Origin: Elmis aenea
Taxonomy: Eukaryota; Arthropoda; Insecta; Coleoptera; Elmidae
Length of the DNA stretch: 64,000 nucleotides
Assembly (NCBI GenBank): GCA_947652605.1
Contig: OX393577.1
Span: 7,006,868-7,070,867 of the forward strand
Direction: 5' to 3'
Shown here: positions 45,560-58,210 of the stretch, in pieces
How the letters are laid out: each line of letters begins with the position of its first letter
How positions within the stretch are numbered: the stretch's first letter is position 1
Made by a program: the position numbers and the translations under genes
The notes under the pieces: model-generated
Database searches by the model: none
What the model saw: only the letters and a program-made list of their open reading frames with translations
What the model was told of the DNA's origin: nothing

Positions 45560-46285
45560 TTACTTTGGCCCAAAGAATCTTCGCAGTGTCCGACAGCCAA
45601 GCAGCATTAAAAGCTTTAGGCTCATCGGAAGTAAATTCAGGACTTGTTCTGAACTGTATCCGGGCACTTAACGCGCTAGGAAGCAGGAATAACGTTAAAC
45701 TGGTATGGTGCCCAGGACACTCCAGTATACTAGGGAACGAGAAGGCAGATCGCCTAGCCCTAGCCAAAACTGCAGCGAGACACTTTTCTTCGGACCAGAA
45801 CCTGCAGTTGGTACATTATATGGAACAGCCAAGCGGTGTCCTAATGACATATTAATACAGGGGCATAACGCTCATTGGAAAAAAGTTTTAGGACAAGCCC
45901 ATTCTGAGGATATCCTGTCAAAGGCAAAGACAGAAGAAATGTTCAGGATGAGCAGAGCAGCCACAGGGGATACTGTGGGCTAAATAAACACTTCTACATA
46001 ATAGAGACCTTAAAGATAAATATATGGAGAGGGTGAAAAAGAACAAACTCCTCTTCACGTACAAAGCCAGTGTAAAGGATTCACACCCTATAGGCGTAGA
46101 CTTGTAGGGATGGAAAATGCCAACCAAGAAGAGTTAAGAAAAACACCCTTGAAGGAATTCCTGGAGTTTATCAAAAACACAGGACTTCTTTAAGGGGCTA
46201 TCACCAGAGGGTTCAACAGACCAATAGGTTGCAGTACAGAAACTCGAAAGGGGACTACCTCCGCGGAAATAAATAATAATAATAC
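45560..46285 (+). pseudogene. I-type LINE tail with RNase H domain
   Basis: QRIFAVSDSQAALKALGSSE, then VNSGLVLNCIRALNALGSRN and VKLVWCPGHSSILGNEKADR form the second half of an RNase H domain. The SDSQAAL Asp, the GH His and the final Asp of EKADRLA are present; the first strands are missing. This domain removes RNA from the RNA-DNA hybrid in LINEs of the I/R1-related groups. A diverged C-terminus follows over several frameshifts (HNAHWKK, FRMSRAATG). The copy ends with a short run of TAA repeats (about 46269-46283), as known for I elements. 5'-truncated and dead. Confidence 0.82.
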
Positions 46286-46289
46286 TTTG

Positions 46290-48165
46290 TCCTGAGTTGA
46301 GTTAGCTTTTCTTAAGCAATAAGTACAACCCATTAAATCATTAACATAAAGTCAAAGATATTTTAATTTGATTGTCAATTCTTAAAAGTTAATAATGTCA
46401 AATGTTATGCAAACGCAAAATGGGATAAGTGAATTAAAATGTTACATTGGTATTTATAATTATATGGCTGAGATATTGACAAAAAAAATTAATTAAACTA
46501 TTATAAAACGTTGAAATGTGTCAGTACAGAAAACAGAAAAGAATAAGTAAAAAATGAAGATCTATTAAAAAGAATTGAACACAGTTATTATCGTCAAATC
46601 ATGCAAATTTGCTCGCTTTGCACGTCTGTGAAGACACAAAAAGGATGAATCACTACAAAACATATTTTAAAGGCATAATAGAAGGAAGCAGTAGACAATC
46701 TTAGCTACTAAATATTAGGGAGTGAACTACAAAAAACGCTTCTACATTATTTCACATAAACCAAGACAGAGAAACACACACTAATAAATGCAAACCTCAT
46801 TTAAAAAGGCTTTTAGGAGGTGAAATTATAACTATAAATTTTTAATACTTATAAAATCGCTGAGCTAAACTGTTTAAGTTAAACAGCGCGCTACAAATTT
46901 ATGAAAACCCACTTTAAAAATTTATATTTTATGAACAAGACACACAATTTTAAGTTTCTTAACAACATTTTATACCTAAGATGGATACATTTTTTTCACA
47001 ACAACGTAAGGTTTAACTGTATCCTCAGAAGCATGAATATATAAGCGACATTTCTTACCAATTGATTTAGATTAAACAGAAGGAAATAAGGCGGGCGAAT
47101 CTTTCCTGCTTTCTGTTGTATTATAGCTAACTCACATTTACTACAATGTTTGTTGGTTGCGATTATAAACATAATTTTTCTTATATTCTCACAAACAATC
47201 TAAACAAGTGAGATCTGGAGATCTTGGATGGCATTCAAAAGCACTTCATCGGTGACATATACAATATATCATTACTATAAAATTTATGTCAAAAAACCCT
47301 GCACTGCCATACGAAAATTAACATTGTGTTTGTCTGAAATTAGTTGTTAAGGGGTGTAAGTATAATTTTTTAATAACTAATATTTAAAAACCAGTTCTAG
47401 TTTCATATTACAAGCTGTAAAAACCGTTGAATTGGGTATTACTTCTTTAAAATGCAAGTATTTAAGAGTATTCCAGAATGTAAGTAGCAATTTGTTAAGT
47501 TAAAATTCAGTTTTTAAAACAAATTATAAGAAATACTGAAAACACTTTAGCAATTTACTAAATTCTTAGTTAACGATTGTTGCCTAAAATGAAATACAAT
47601 AATGGCTCAATAGTGTAGACATTTTTTTTTTCAAGGCAACTGCAATAATTAACTCAAAAAAATCACCTCTTGAATGGATGTTTAACCACGGGGAGTCGGA
47701 AACTAACACGTTTTACGTTACTATTTATGTCTTTATATAAAACGTAATTAAGACCAAATTATTTTATTACAATTCGAGTTAATTAAAAAATATCTAGCAC
47801 ATAACACTGATATATGTGTGACGCGACGTCGTTTTCACTGTAGGATTTGATGGTTATTTCTTTTATTACGCCACGGTCAGAAGATATGTGACAGATCATA
47901 TACAGGATTTCAAAAAATTCTTGTGGATTTTACCTTATGAACTGGGCGCCAGAGGTAATAGCAAACAAATTTCCGATAGATTCAAATATCTCATATAAAA
48001 TGTGTATAATACACTTTAAAAATACGTAAAAGTATGTTTGTAGTTTTGAACGGTCTCTAATATTCTATTAGATAAATTAAGGTTTTAATATTACCAAATT
48101 ACCGCACAATACCTGGTAAACTTAAAAATTAATTTTTTATAAATAGTTTCAATAAACAAAACTTA
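46290..48165. other. AT-rich stretch, nothing recognised
   Basis: No coding frame, repeat pair or RNA gene that I can support over 1.9 kb. Confidence 0.4.
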
Positions 48166-48167
48166 TA

Positions 48168-48792
48168 CAGGGTGTGTAAAAATTGGCGGAAGGGCTACAC
48201 GGGGCAATGTTTTTCGTAAAATTCTAAGTCGAAAATCTTAATACGAAAATGTTGTACCATGCTTCCTATGGCCTCAGGAACCATTAAAAGAAAAAAAAAA
48301 TTGGCAACATTGCATACATTGATTTGCGTTTGGACATTTTTTTATCAGCAATTTTTACTTAGGTATTTACAATTTTTTTTCGTACTAAAAGCCTTCAGTT
48401 CGTAAACATAGCTGCAAACTTTTGGGTATCGTAAAACACAAACTAGAAATAATTACGAGAAAAACAGAGATGACAGTTAATGAAAATGTTGCCATATGTA
48501 TTACTGTCATTAAAATCAGTGATTTACATATTTTCAACACCAATTTTTGAAAGGAAGAACACAATATCTAGGAAAAAATGCTATTCGAAATCTATTTTTA
48601 TTCCAAATTGCAGCTTTTTCATTTGCAAGTATTAAATAATAACGCTTATTAAAGGACTAAATGTCAAAACTTTGAGGACCTCCTGCAGACACAGCAAGCA
48701 TGGTACAACATTTTCGTATTAAGATTTTCGACTTAGAATTTTACGAAGAACATCGCCCCATGTAGCCCTTCCACCAATTTTTACACACCCTG
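48168..48792. mobile_element. foldback MITE (625 bp), CAGGGTG ends, TA duplication
   Basis: CAGGGTGTGTAAAAATTGGC at the left and its inverted form ending TTACACACCCTG at the right, both beside TA. Arms of about 110 bp share GTAAAATTCTAAGTCGAAAA and ACGAAAATGTTGTACCATGC. The loop of about 400 bp has no coding frame. Confidence 0.88.
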
Positions 48793-48794
48793 TA

Positions 48795-49508
48795 TATTCT
48801 GCAAGGATTTTACAGATAAATGTTTTGTTTGGAATTATTATATATCAAACAATAAAATTTTATCACGGGTGCAGTTTTAAAAAACTATACTTCTACTATG
48901 TTTCTTATTTTAAAATTACAAAACTTACTTACAAGACAAACCAGAGGGTGCAATCATTAACACCTTAAGTATCTCATTTGTTTTTAAAACCAGCCCTTAA
49001 AAAGCCCATATATTATTGTAGCAAAAAATCTCAATAAAATGGAAAAATTTTGATTTTTATTCATAGTTCATGACGTTTTAAAGGACACTAGAATTTTTTA
49101 AAGTCAAAATCAAATAGCAAATGATCTTACTTCGAGTAGTTTAAAATTTTGAGTATCTTTTTAAATATTTCATTGAAAAAAATCGGGATAAGTAGTCCAT
49201 GAAACATGCTTTTTGCATTAGAGTTTTTAGTTTTAAAAGTTGATTAACATATAGTAACCGAGTGAGCTTTAAATCCAAAAAATTTGTCTCTGCAAACTTT
49301 GATTTGGGCTCATAATATGTATTAATCACCTACTGACACCTTGAAGACTGAAGTTTAAAATATTCTTGAATAATATGCATAAAGTCTTTTAATCGTTCTT
49401 ATTAACTTTAATTTTTCTTTATTTAATAATATATTCTTTTAGGTTATTTCTAAAAATAAACAAAACAATTGCAACACATTTTGTGATTACTAATAATTAT
49501 TAGTCATT
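48795..49508. other. AT-rich stretch, nothing recognised
   Basis: No gene or repeat supported. Confidence 0.35.
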
Positions 49509-49509
49509 A

Positions 49510-50165
49510 ATCACTATTGGGAACTCGTTAACAGTAAGAGCTAAAAAGAAGTTTAAATTAGACAAATTGTGTTCCTTTCTGAGACCTATTCATGTTTTAA
49601 AAAACGTCCATGGCACGCTAAAACAGGATTTATTTTTAATCGTTATTAATTCAGTTATACTTGATGGTACAAATTTTTTTTTTGTGAAAATGTAGATTTT
49701 TGTCGCGCAGTAAAATGATATTTAAAATTTAAATTCATGGCACTCTATAGTTTTATAGGGACGTTTTAACGAATTTTATGTTTTGAGTCTAAATATCAAA
49801 ATAAATACCTACGTTAAACCTTACACCATTAAAAAGAGGAGGAAAAAAAAACTCTTTCATGAGGTCATAGCCAACTATGGTTTCCTTTAAAAAAATGCAT
49901 GTTTGTGATTTATCAAAGAATTGAAATATAACAACTTCTTCTTCACTGATATTTTTGTACCATCAAGTATAACCGAGTTATAAACCATTAAAAAAAGACA
50001 TTTTGATTTTGCTCATTGTTTAGGGTGCCATGGGACTTTTTTTAAAACATTAAAGCATCACTGAACAGGTCTCAGAGAGAGGAACAATTTGTCTAATTTA
50101 AACTTCTTTGTGGCTCTTACCGTTTACGAAGTCCCAATAGGGGCCCTTCTATGTGGATCACATTC
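49510..50165. mobile_element. family B palindromic MITE, longest copy
   Basis: ACTATTGGGAACTCGTTAAC at the left is mirrored by GTTTACGAAGTCCCAATAGG at the right. Further inward, AGTTTAAATTAGACAAATTG pairs with CAATTTGTCTAATTTAAACT, and CATGGCACGCTAAAAC with GTTTAGGGTGCCATGG. Arms of about 170-200 bp surround a centre shared with 12660-12900. The outermost CAGGGTGGTCCACATAG part is kept only in damaged form at the right (TGTGGATCACATTCTATC) and is missing at the left. Confidence 0.78.
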
Positions 50166-50169
50166 TATC

Positions 50170-52360
50170 AATAATTGCATTAGTATGTCTGCTTATTGGA
50201 AAGCGATTTAAAAAATAAATTAATTTGGTGTGAAAAAAACTCTTTAATTTATTATTTCAAATAATTAAGGATACTCAAAAGTCCTAATTTAAGCCCAAAT
50301 TTTAAGATTTAGAAGCAGCTTATAATTACGCCGATAGCTTTAGAGCAGAAAGAAAAAGTAAGTTTATTAGAACATTTAAAAAAAAAATTAAATTAAAAAT
50401 TTTAAACCTAAAATCAAGGCGCTTTGTACAAAACTTGTAAAAAAGGTGTTGCTATAAAACTCAAAGAACTATATCGTAGTAGTAAAAGATTACATTAAAT
50501 GCTAGTTCCTTTGTCATGATATTTCTTAAAGCTTTTAAGATCTTACATTTAACCTTTGTCAGTAATTAAAAACCAAGTTTAAGTCAATTTTTAACTTAGA
50601 AAATCAACTAAAAATAATAAATTTTTGAGGACAGCTAAATTTACTGTGTTTTAAAAAAATGTGCGGAATTATCAAACACAAATGGACAAAATTTCCTTTT
50701 ATAACAATGTGTAGAACCAAACGACAAATAGTTTTAAGGGACGCCAACAAACAGTCGATTAAAAACATTTTGTTTTGATTTTATGACACAATATACCTTA
50801 CACTTTTAAGCTGCCTTCCAGTAACCATTAAATCCAAGCATTATCTACGAAATTCAACGTTTTACCGTCGCTTTAACGTATAAAAATTATCAGGCTATTC
50901 CTTTAAAACCCATAAAACATATCATAAATGCAAAACGACTTTGGTTTAATAAGATGTGAAAAAAACGTGATAATTGCTTATTAATAATTCATTACAATAA
51001 AATTAAGCGATGGTGTAACGACCTAAAATCTCCTTTAAAAAAAAACCTAATTAGTGCAAATATGTGGCTCTCGACTGTGTAGTGATTTTTAAAAGTATGG
51101 CGCCTGCAAGGGATTCGCACTCTGGTGCAACGTGATGAATGTGCGGCCATTGTCTTAGCGTTGTTCGTATTTTACACGTCGAACCTGGAATTCCCACGAC
51201 TACTGAATACTACGATACGCCGCGAATGTTTTATGTTTCATCCTGCATCCTTGCCGGCAATCAGATAGTAAATAAAGCCCAAAGCAAGCGGGCAATTTAC
51301 CATAAACTTCTTTTATTAATAACATAAATTATATTACGTTTTTGAGCGCCGCAGTAAAGTTCGTTTCATTTTTCGGCTGATATTGGTTTTATACATGAAA
51401 AAATGTTTGTTTATATAGTCAATAAAAATGTGAGATATTTTGTTTTATATTTTAAACTGCAATAAACCTTTTATAGAACAACAATTTTGAAGTAGTTATA
51501 CGACCTCTATTAGGGTTTATTTCCATGTTATAAAAGTAAATTAATTTTATTAGTGCATTCTCCAATATCTTTTTAACGACCTCTTGTCAGACAAAACAAA
51601 GTTTTTACAAGACTTTAAAAATATATAACTAAATAAATGAATGCCAATAAAACAAACTAAATGGCTATAATTTTGTTTAGTACACACGACGTGCACTGTG
51701 TTGAACCAATATTAGAAACGAATGATGCCATCACCCTAAATATATATTTTAAAAGAGCAAACGTAATGTTTAAGTCTGTGATTTGTTATTGTTTATATCA
51801 AATTATAATTGAATTATCAAATTAAAAAATATGTGTATAGAAATGTACAGTTATACAGTTTTAATGTATTAAAAAATCAGTAAATAACATGTTAAATAAT
51901 ATTCAGATTTGTTGTTGATTTTATGCTCCTATTAATTTAAAGTAATTGTTTTTTGTAACCTTTTTAATAACCAAAATAAGCCCCCCTTTAATGCACCCCA
52001 AATATGAACACCTTGTATAATAATTTGTGCTTATTTTGAGTTTCATCATTATTATATTCGCCAAATGGTCAATAAAAAATAAACTATAGATTTACACCAA
52101 TCTTTGAGTGATATTTGATTAGTATTATAACTCCTAACTGAAAAATTCGATTATATCGTCGAAATGGGCGCTTTTTCACGTCGTTTTGAAAATGCCCAAC
52201 TCGAAAACCGGGCGAATAGTAAAAAAAATTGACTCACCAAAAATAAACAAATAATCGTAGCTTCGCACTTCTCACACCTACCTAAAACGAAAAGCAGTTT
52301 TTAAACACAAAAACACACAGTTATAAGTGTAATATACAATATAGCTATACACACAATATT
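50170..52360. other. AT-rich region with GC-richer island at about 51060-51320
   Basis: The island has high complexity (GGCGCCTGCAAGGGATTCGC, CCGCGAATGTTTTATGTTTC) and a 62-codon frame without known domain. Elsewhere nothing is recognised. An isolated decayed MITE end, GAACACCTTGTATAA, lies near 52006. Confidence 0.3.
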
Positions 52361-52364
52361 ACAA

Positions 52365-53060
52365 TATTATTGTATTTATTAAGTTTAATCAAAGTGACAA
52401 TCGAAAAACAAAACAAAACATCACATAAATAATCTAACTTCATTAAACACACAACAAACTTAAATAATTTAAGATATTTTTTACCTTTCATAATAATTTA
52501 TGATTTTTCAGTTACTATATTACTGTAGAATCAAAATTAGAGCATGTCTTTAAATTGTAGCCCTTTCTACATACAAATTAAAGATCGGCGCTTTATAAAT
52601 AATAATGGTTTCCTAAGCATATTTCTTTTTATTTGATGAACTGCACTTAAAATTGCTAATCATATACTTCTATTATTTGTATTTAATTATCTTTTTAAGA
52701 CTTAATGTTTTAAGAGCATTTTAACAAACAAAAAGAATATCCTTAGTAAAACATTGTTATATATCTTAAATTTGTATTGCTCATGGAGAGTGGGCAACAC
52801 TTTGAACGCATGTTATAATTTTGATTCAATAATAACAATAGGTGAAATTTTAGAAATTACCATGAAATAAAACACATATCTTAATTTATTCAAGTTTTTT
52901 TTTTAATTAAGTACCTATAGCTAGATTAATTATGTAGTGTTTTTGTTTTGTTTTTTAATACCAACTTTGACTAAACTTAATAAATATAAGAATATTAGAA
53001 TAATTATAATAATATAATAACTTAACTTATTTTCAAAGATAAACCTAACAACCCATACAT
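52365..53060. repeat. diverged foldback; arms also present at 30.07-30.3 kb
   Basis: The left arm TTATTAAGTTTAATCAAAGT, ATCACATAAATAATCTAAC and GAATCAAAATTAGAGCATGT is mirrored, with changes, on the other strand at about 53000-52800. The loop is about 52600-52760. Similarity is moderate, indicating an old element. No coding frame and no clear ends. Confidence 0.6.
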
Positions 53061-54298
53061 CAATGAAAAAAAATCTTTTTTAATGGTGTCACAACTACAA
53101 CTCGTATTTTAAATAATAAAGTTGATGTTGAAATAACAAAAACCAATGAAGTTAGGTCAAATTTATTAACAAATTTCAAATCTACGCAAAAAAAGTGTCC
53201 TAATAATGTCCAAAAATATATTGAGTATAATTTTAAATCAGTAAAATTCAAAAAATTCACTTTTTTTGTTTTTTATGAATAGCGCAAAAACTTTCAATTT
53301 TTTTCAAGATTTTTTCATAGTTCATAGTTACTCTTTAATCATACTTCTAGATTATTTAACTCATTTAATCAACTCTCTTATCGTTCATAGATACCTATGC
53401 TGTTTACGATAACTGGGACACCCTGTATATTAACGAAATTTTTAATGTTGCTTTGAAAACAAGTTAACCAAAATAATCGATAAACTTTCCCTTTTAAAAA
53501 ACAACTTTTTTTTTCTGTGAATATGACAAAAAGAAAGATTTAATACAACTGTAGGCATATTTCTTCTAAATGGCGAATAAAATGCTTTTCATCTTGAAAC
53601 GTTTTACATTTAATTTTGTATTTATTGACTTCTTGTGCACATTTTGTATTATATTAACGTTCTTAATTTGTTACGATGTATAAACGCTCTTTGAAATATT
53701 CAGGACAGCAAAGAAAACGTCAGCGGGTCGAGATTTATAAATCATACAAAGAACTCGAAATAACTTAAATCGCTAGAGGGATACAAGAGCAGTTCGCCTG
53801 ACTTTAAAGAAAATACAAAAGAGAATTGCCATTTGAATTTTCTCTGGCTTGTCATTATCCTATTGTTTTGACGGGACTCCGGGGTTTGCGATCTGTAGTA
53901 GCCGGGGGCCGTAAAAGCGCCGTTGTCACAGACAACGACCTAAACAACTCCATTATTTTCCGCTAATTGGTTAATGCTGCCGGGATCGCGCATTTGACTT
54001 TGTTATAAAATCAAAATGTTACCGACCAAACAGAAATCACGCTGCCTGAGTACAGGATCAAAGGCGAAATAATAAAACTCGGTTACATTTAATTGTTTGA
54101 ATTAGCTTTACGAATAAATTCAGAACAGTTCCGGCCTTGTTTAAAGAAAAATGTTTATCTTTTCAGAGCAATTTCAGTGTATCTCATCTTGTGTAATAAT
54201 TTTATAAAAGATGTAACAAATAAAACAGTAGCGACTCTGATTAAAATAGACAAGAAGCCATAGTTGAGCCACAATTAGGAGAATATCAGGCAAAAAAT
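53061..54298. other. AT-rich stretch, one MITE end, and a GC-richer island at about 53840-54070
   Basis: AACTGGGACACCCTG followed by TATA at 53413-53430 is an orphan right end of the CAGGGTG group. The island has AGCCGGGGGCCGTAAAAGCG and TTCCGCTAATTGGTTAATGC (homeodomain-type core). No reading frame or repeat explains it. Confidence 0.3.
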
Positions 54299-54300
54299 TA

Positions 54301-55240
54301 AGTAGAGTAAAGTGCCCTAATATGGAACAGTTACCTATTATGGAATACATCAGTTTTATGACAATAAATAAGCGATATCTGTTGAAAAGTATATGTACCT
54401 ATTTGTACATTGATCACACATTCCCAAATTTAAAATAGTTAAAAAATATTCACTAGATTACATAACAGATTCAAATATATTTTTGACGTGCTACTGAGTT
54501 TTTAGGCTAAATTTTTCAGTGCAAAATTTTATATGCTAGGGTAAATGATATAAAATATTTTATTGCATGTTTATTTAACATGAGCATTTACATTTCAATT
54601 AAATAGACCAAAATTTTGATTGGGGCCATTTCATGTTTTACATATACCGATTTTTGAAATGTCACATTGATGCCTAATATGAAATACATAGAGGTGCCTT
54701 ATAATGAATATGATTATGGTCACTAAGTACAGCAATATGGGTTCAGTGTCAAAAGTGTCAGAAATGGGCAGACGAAAAATGTGCAAAATACCCAAAAAAA
54801 CAATTCTATTGTCCTACCTGTAAAAATAAATAATTACCAACATTTAGTTCGAATGACACTTGAATTATAATTTAATTTACATAAATAACAGAGTTTTGGT
54901 TTGGTTTAAGTAATAATGCAAATCAGAAAGAAATAAAAGATTAATCTATGAGCAGTTGTTTATTTTAATGTACATTTCCTATATAGTTCTATATTCCATA
55001 TTAAGAACCCCTAGTATTCCATATTAGGTTCCCCGGGAGCTTAATATGGAATAGTAGTAACATTAAAAAAAAATAACTATATAAGAAATATCTACCGTAA
55101 TATCGTATCAGAATTCGAGTAATGTGTTGCGTATTCATTACAAATTCCTTATAATTTGTTTTGCAAAATTTTGTTGAATAAATGTAAATATTATTGCCGA
55201 ATACAAAAAAGTATTCCATATTAGGGCACTTTACTCTACC
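54301..55240 (+). mobile_element. pogo/Tigger-like element, internally deleted
   Basis: Terminal inverted repeats of about 26 bp: AGTAGAGTAAAGTGCCCTAA at the left and GGTAGAGTAAAGTGCCCTAA read inward from the right, differing in the first base. TA flanks both ends (54299-54300, 55241-55242). The subterminal word TAATATGGAA(TA) recurs inside in both orientations, at about 54316, 54337, 54673, 54990, 55015, 55045 and 55213, and may be the transposase binding site. The only coding trace is a PHD-finger-like C-terminus, as carried by some pogo-type (CENP-B/jerky-like) transposases. Confidence 0.75.
54729..54833 (+). pseudogene. PHD-finger-like C-terminus of a pogo-type transposase
   Basis: The frame reads WVQCQKCQKWADEKCAKYPK and then KQFYCPTCKNK before TAA at 54831. 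WVQCxxCxxW--E-C------FYCP-C is the second half of a PHD finger, with four of the zinc-binding cysteines visible. The usual His of the fourth ligand position (W-H) is Ala here. Such C-terminal fingers are known on DDE_1 (pogo/Tigger) transposases of insects. The catalytic domain upstream is absent. The assignment is strengthened by its place just inside the TA-flanked element. Confidence 0.6.
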
Positions 55241-55242
55241 TA

Positions 55243-55879
55243 ATCGTTTACATTTAGGTCATCATTGCAAAATGCATTGATTCATTATCTTCTAATCGTA
55301 ATATAAATGTTGCATTTTCGAGACATTTCATCCGCAATATCCTGTTTACGGTAAATGTTTTGTTGATTCTAAATGTGTCGATTAAAAACTACAAAGTCAA
55401 TTAAAACGATTAAAATCTACTTCTGGTCATTTCGGAATTTAATAGAGCGAAATAAGTATACAGAAATTATGGGTGTTTTACATTGGAACGAGATACACAT
55501 TTGTTTTCTTTTAATAGATTGTAATTAGCGGTAAAAATCTCTATTAATTTAACCCATCATGCATATTTTTCATTTATAATGAGACAATGTTACATTGTCT
55601 TGTTCGGAACATGACGCAAATTAATAGTTGTTATAGAGTGTGTAAAGTGATGGCGTTTGTTTGTTGTCATTAATAACGTTGGAGAAAACTGTATATCTTT
55701 GACAAAATTGGGATTAAATTATAAAACTTGCTTCACTTGATATTATTGATTGTGATTTTGAAGAACAAAGAAAAAGATCTCAGTACAAAGTGTATTCAAA
55801 ATCAAAAGATGCACTGAATGTAAAATATTCAAACTATCCGATAAAGACCACTTCTTAAGTACCTACTGAAAAATGATAA
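55243..55879. other. AT-rich stretch, nothing recognised
   Basis: No gene or repeat supported between the pogo-like element and the next MITE. Confidence 0.35.
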
Positions 55880-55880
55880 A

Positions 55881-56788
55881 CAGGGTGTCCCAAATTCGAG
55901 TAAATGCATGGGGATCTCGCTTATCTTAAGAGCTACGGGGTCGGTTAAATTAGGGCAAAGTTGCTAAATTCGATGCTTATTGATAATCTAAAGAGCAATT
56001 GGAAATATCTCAAACGGTATCCGAGAAAATTAGGAAAAACTGGAAAGTCCATTTTTGAAAATCGTTTATAACTCCTTTGGAGTTTGAAATATTTTAACTG
56101 TGTAAAAGAGTTGCCCAAGCAACTTTTTAAGCCGAATCGGATTTTTCCTTGGTCGATTCGTTTTTGTTTTAGACAACCAACTTTGTTTTTTCTTATGGGC
56201 AGCATATCGCGTTTTTCTTCGTTATTTAAGTTCATTTTTACGACCAACAGGCCTTCAAAACTTTTAGTTTGTTGATCAGTTGTCATGGAAACAACATAAA
56301 CTACAATGACCGGCCAACCTGATTTATAGTGGTTATTGTTTAAAACGTATTTTTTGAAATTTGACCATGAAAGAAAAAGTAAAATACCATGTGTGATACA
56401 TCAATGGATTTAGAAAAATAAATGCTATTTGATTATGTAAATAGCAAAAATTGCGCCCATAAGAAAAAATAAAGTTGGTTGTCATAAAACAAAAACGAAT
56501 CAATCTAGAAAAAATTTGTGACCACTATTCGATTCGGCTTGAAAAGTTGCTTGGGCAGCGTCTTTACACATTTAAAATATTTCATACTCCAAAGGAGTTA
56601 TAGACGATTTTCAAAAATCGTATTTTTCAGTTTTTCCTAATTTTCTCGGAGATATTTGAGATATTTCCAATTTCTCGTTGGATTATTAATGAGCATCTAA
56701 TTTCGCAACAATGCCCTAATTTAACCGACCTCGTAGCTCTTAAGATAAGCGAGATCCCCATGCATTTACTCGAATTTGGGACACCCTG
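55881..56788. mobile_element. family A foldback MITE, full copy with central reading frame
   Basis: CAGGGTGTCCCAAATTCGAG at the left and its inverted match at the right, with TA at the right (56789-56790) and AA at the left, probably a mutated TA. The arms are about 300 bp. The central frame on the minus strand, 56286-55945, reads MTTDQQTKSFEGLLVVKMNL and NNEEKRDMLPIRKNKVGCLK, matching the copy at 1378-1520 with only a few changed residues. The centre is thus inverted relative to that copy. NNEEKRDML resembles the DUF4817-type start of a mariner/IS630 transposase. Confidence 0.85.
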
Positions 56789-56790
56789 TA

Positions 56791-57880
56791 TATGAATAAC
56801 CTTTTATAAATAGAGCAAGAATAGATTTAAAAATGTCGCCCCACTATATTTGATCAGCAGAGATCTCAGGTAATTGTTTTGAGATTTCTACTCTAGTGCT
56901 AAAATGACAAAAAAAAAAAACTGATAACACAGGCGTGTTTATATCAAAAAAATAACCCAAGAGACCGACATCAGATTTTTACTAAACGAAATGCCCCATA
57001 AAACATTCGAAATTGGTCCACCCTATACAATCAATTATTAATATAAACAAAAGTACATTTTAATATGATACGGGATTTTGTTATAGTATATTACATAACA
57101 AGAGTTGTAAGAAGCATATTACGCACGAGTGGAAAAGTTGCGCACGGAGCCGCGTAACGGCGAGTGCGTGATTGCTTTACTACTCGTGTTGTGTGGCTTA
57201 CTTTTTCTACGATCACATAATAAATACGATTTTAACGGCTGTTTGGTTAATATACACATGTAATTACGTTGTCTTATCAATTTTGACGTAAGCCTACTTT
57301 AACATTTCTAGACGTGTGCGTTTTGCTTACCGTGCGTAAGGGACTCACTTCCTAGACATGCAGGAAGCGTTTGACATGAGTCTACTTTGATCGTTTATTT
57401 TAAAAACTGTGCTTTTTGCTTCCCGTGCGTAAGGACCCACTTGCTATGCATGCAGGCTGTACGGTAAGAGTCATTTACATTAGTGGTCGTAGAAAAAATG
57501 TATAAAACTTATTTTTATACACTGTTTTTGTACTAGTTAATCTTATAATCACTAGTTTTAGATGTTTTAAATATTTTTTTTAAATTGTTACGAAATGTGA
57601 AACGACACCGTTTCATTTGACAATAATTATGATTGCAAAATTATGTTAATATTAATTTACAGTTTAAGTCGTTAGCTATAGATTTTTTCTTTCCACAGAG
57701 ATAAAGATAGATAATGAAATATTTTGCTGTATAATGAACGAGCTATTCTAACGATCGTCGTTTTTTTTTTTATCCGTTTATGTTATTAAAGTTATGACAG
57801 AAGTCCAATTACACCACTGATTAACGGGGTATTTCATATTTAATGCTAGAAATTGCTACCACTTAATCATGTTTATATTT
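56791..57880. repeat. Region with an imperfect tandem duplication at about 57270-57470
   Basis: GTGCGTTTTGCTTACCGTGC, then GTAAGGGACTCACTTCCTAG and CATGCAGG near 57315 recur near 57411 as GTGCTTTTTGCTTCCCGTGC and GTAAGGACCCACTTGCTATG, period about 96 bp. Upstream, ACGCACGAGTGG and GGCGAGTGCGTG (57122-57172) form an inverted pair. GGTCCACCCTATACA near 57016 may be a decayed MITE end. No coding frame. Confidence 0.55.
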
Positions 57881-58210
57881 CAGTGAGCAAATAGGGACCG
57901 CCTCCTGATTTCCGATGATAAAAACCGTGTAATTTATGATCAATATCAGATTGTGCGTCTGTTACACGATCCTCCGGGCCAACAGAAGCTAAAAGGTTCG
58001 AATCCGGGTGCTGGTTTTTATTAATATGGTGATCGAACTTCGCCGCATTGCTAACTCATAAATTAACCATTTCATAATTGGTTTTCAACATTGTAATTAA
58101 ACTTCTCAGTGCGGCGATCGTGATTTATATTACATTTATCAGCCACGGTCCGGCCTACTCTGATGCTGTAAACAAACAAGCGACATGCGCGATCGCTATC
58201 ACCAGGACAC
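57880..58210. other. GC-richer non-repeat island; possible regulatory DNA
   Basis: High-complexity sequence (for example GTGCGGCGATCGTGATTTAT). It includes a B-box-like GGTTCGAATCC at about 57997 without an A box or cloverleaf. No coding frame is supported and no second copy was seen. Confidence 0.3.

Noticed and set aside
57950..58010. B-box-like GGTTCGAATCC suggesting a tRNA gene
   Set aside because: The T stem around it does not pair well and no D-arm or acceptor stem can be drawn.
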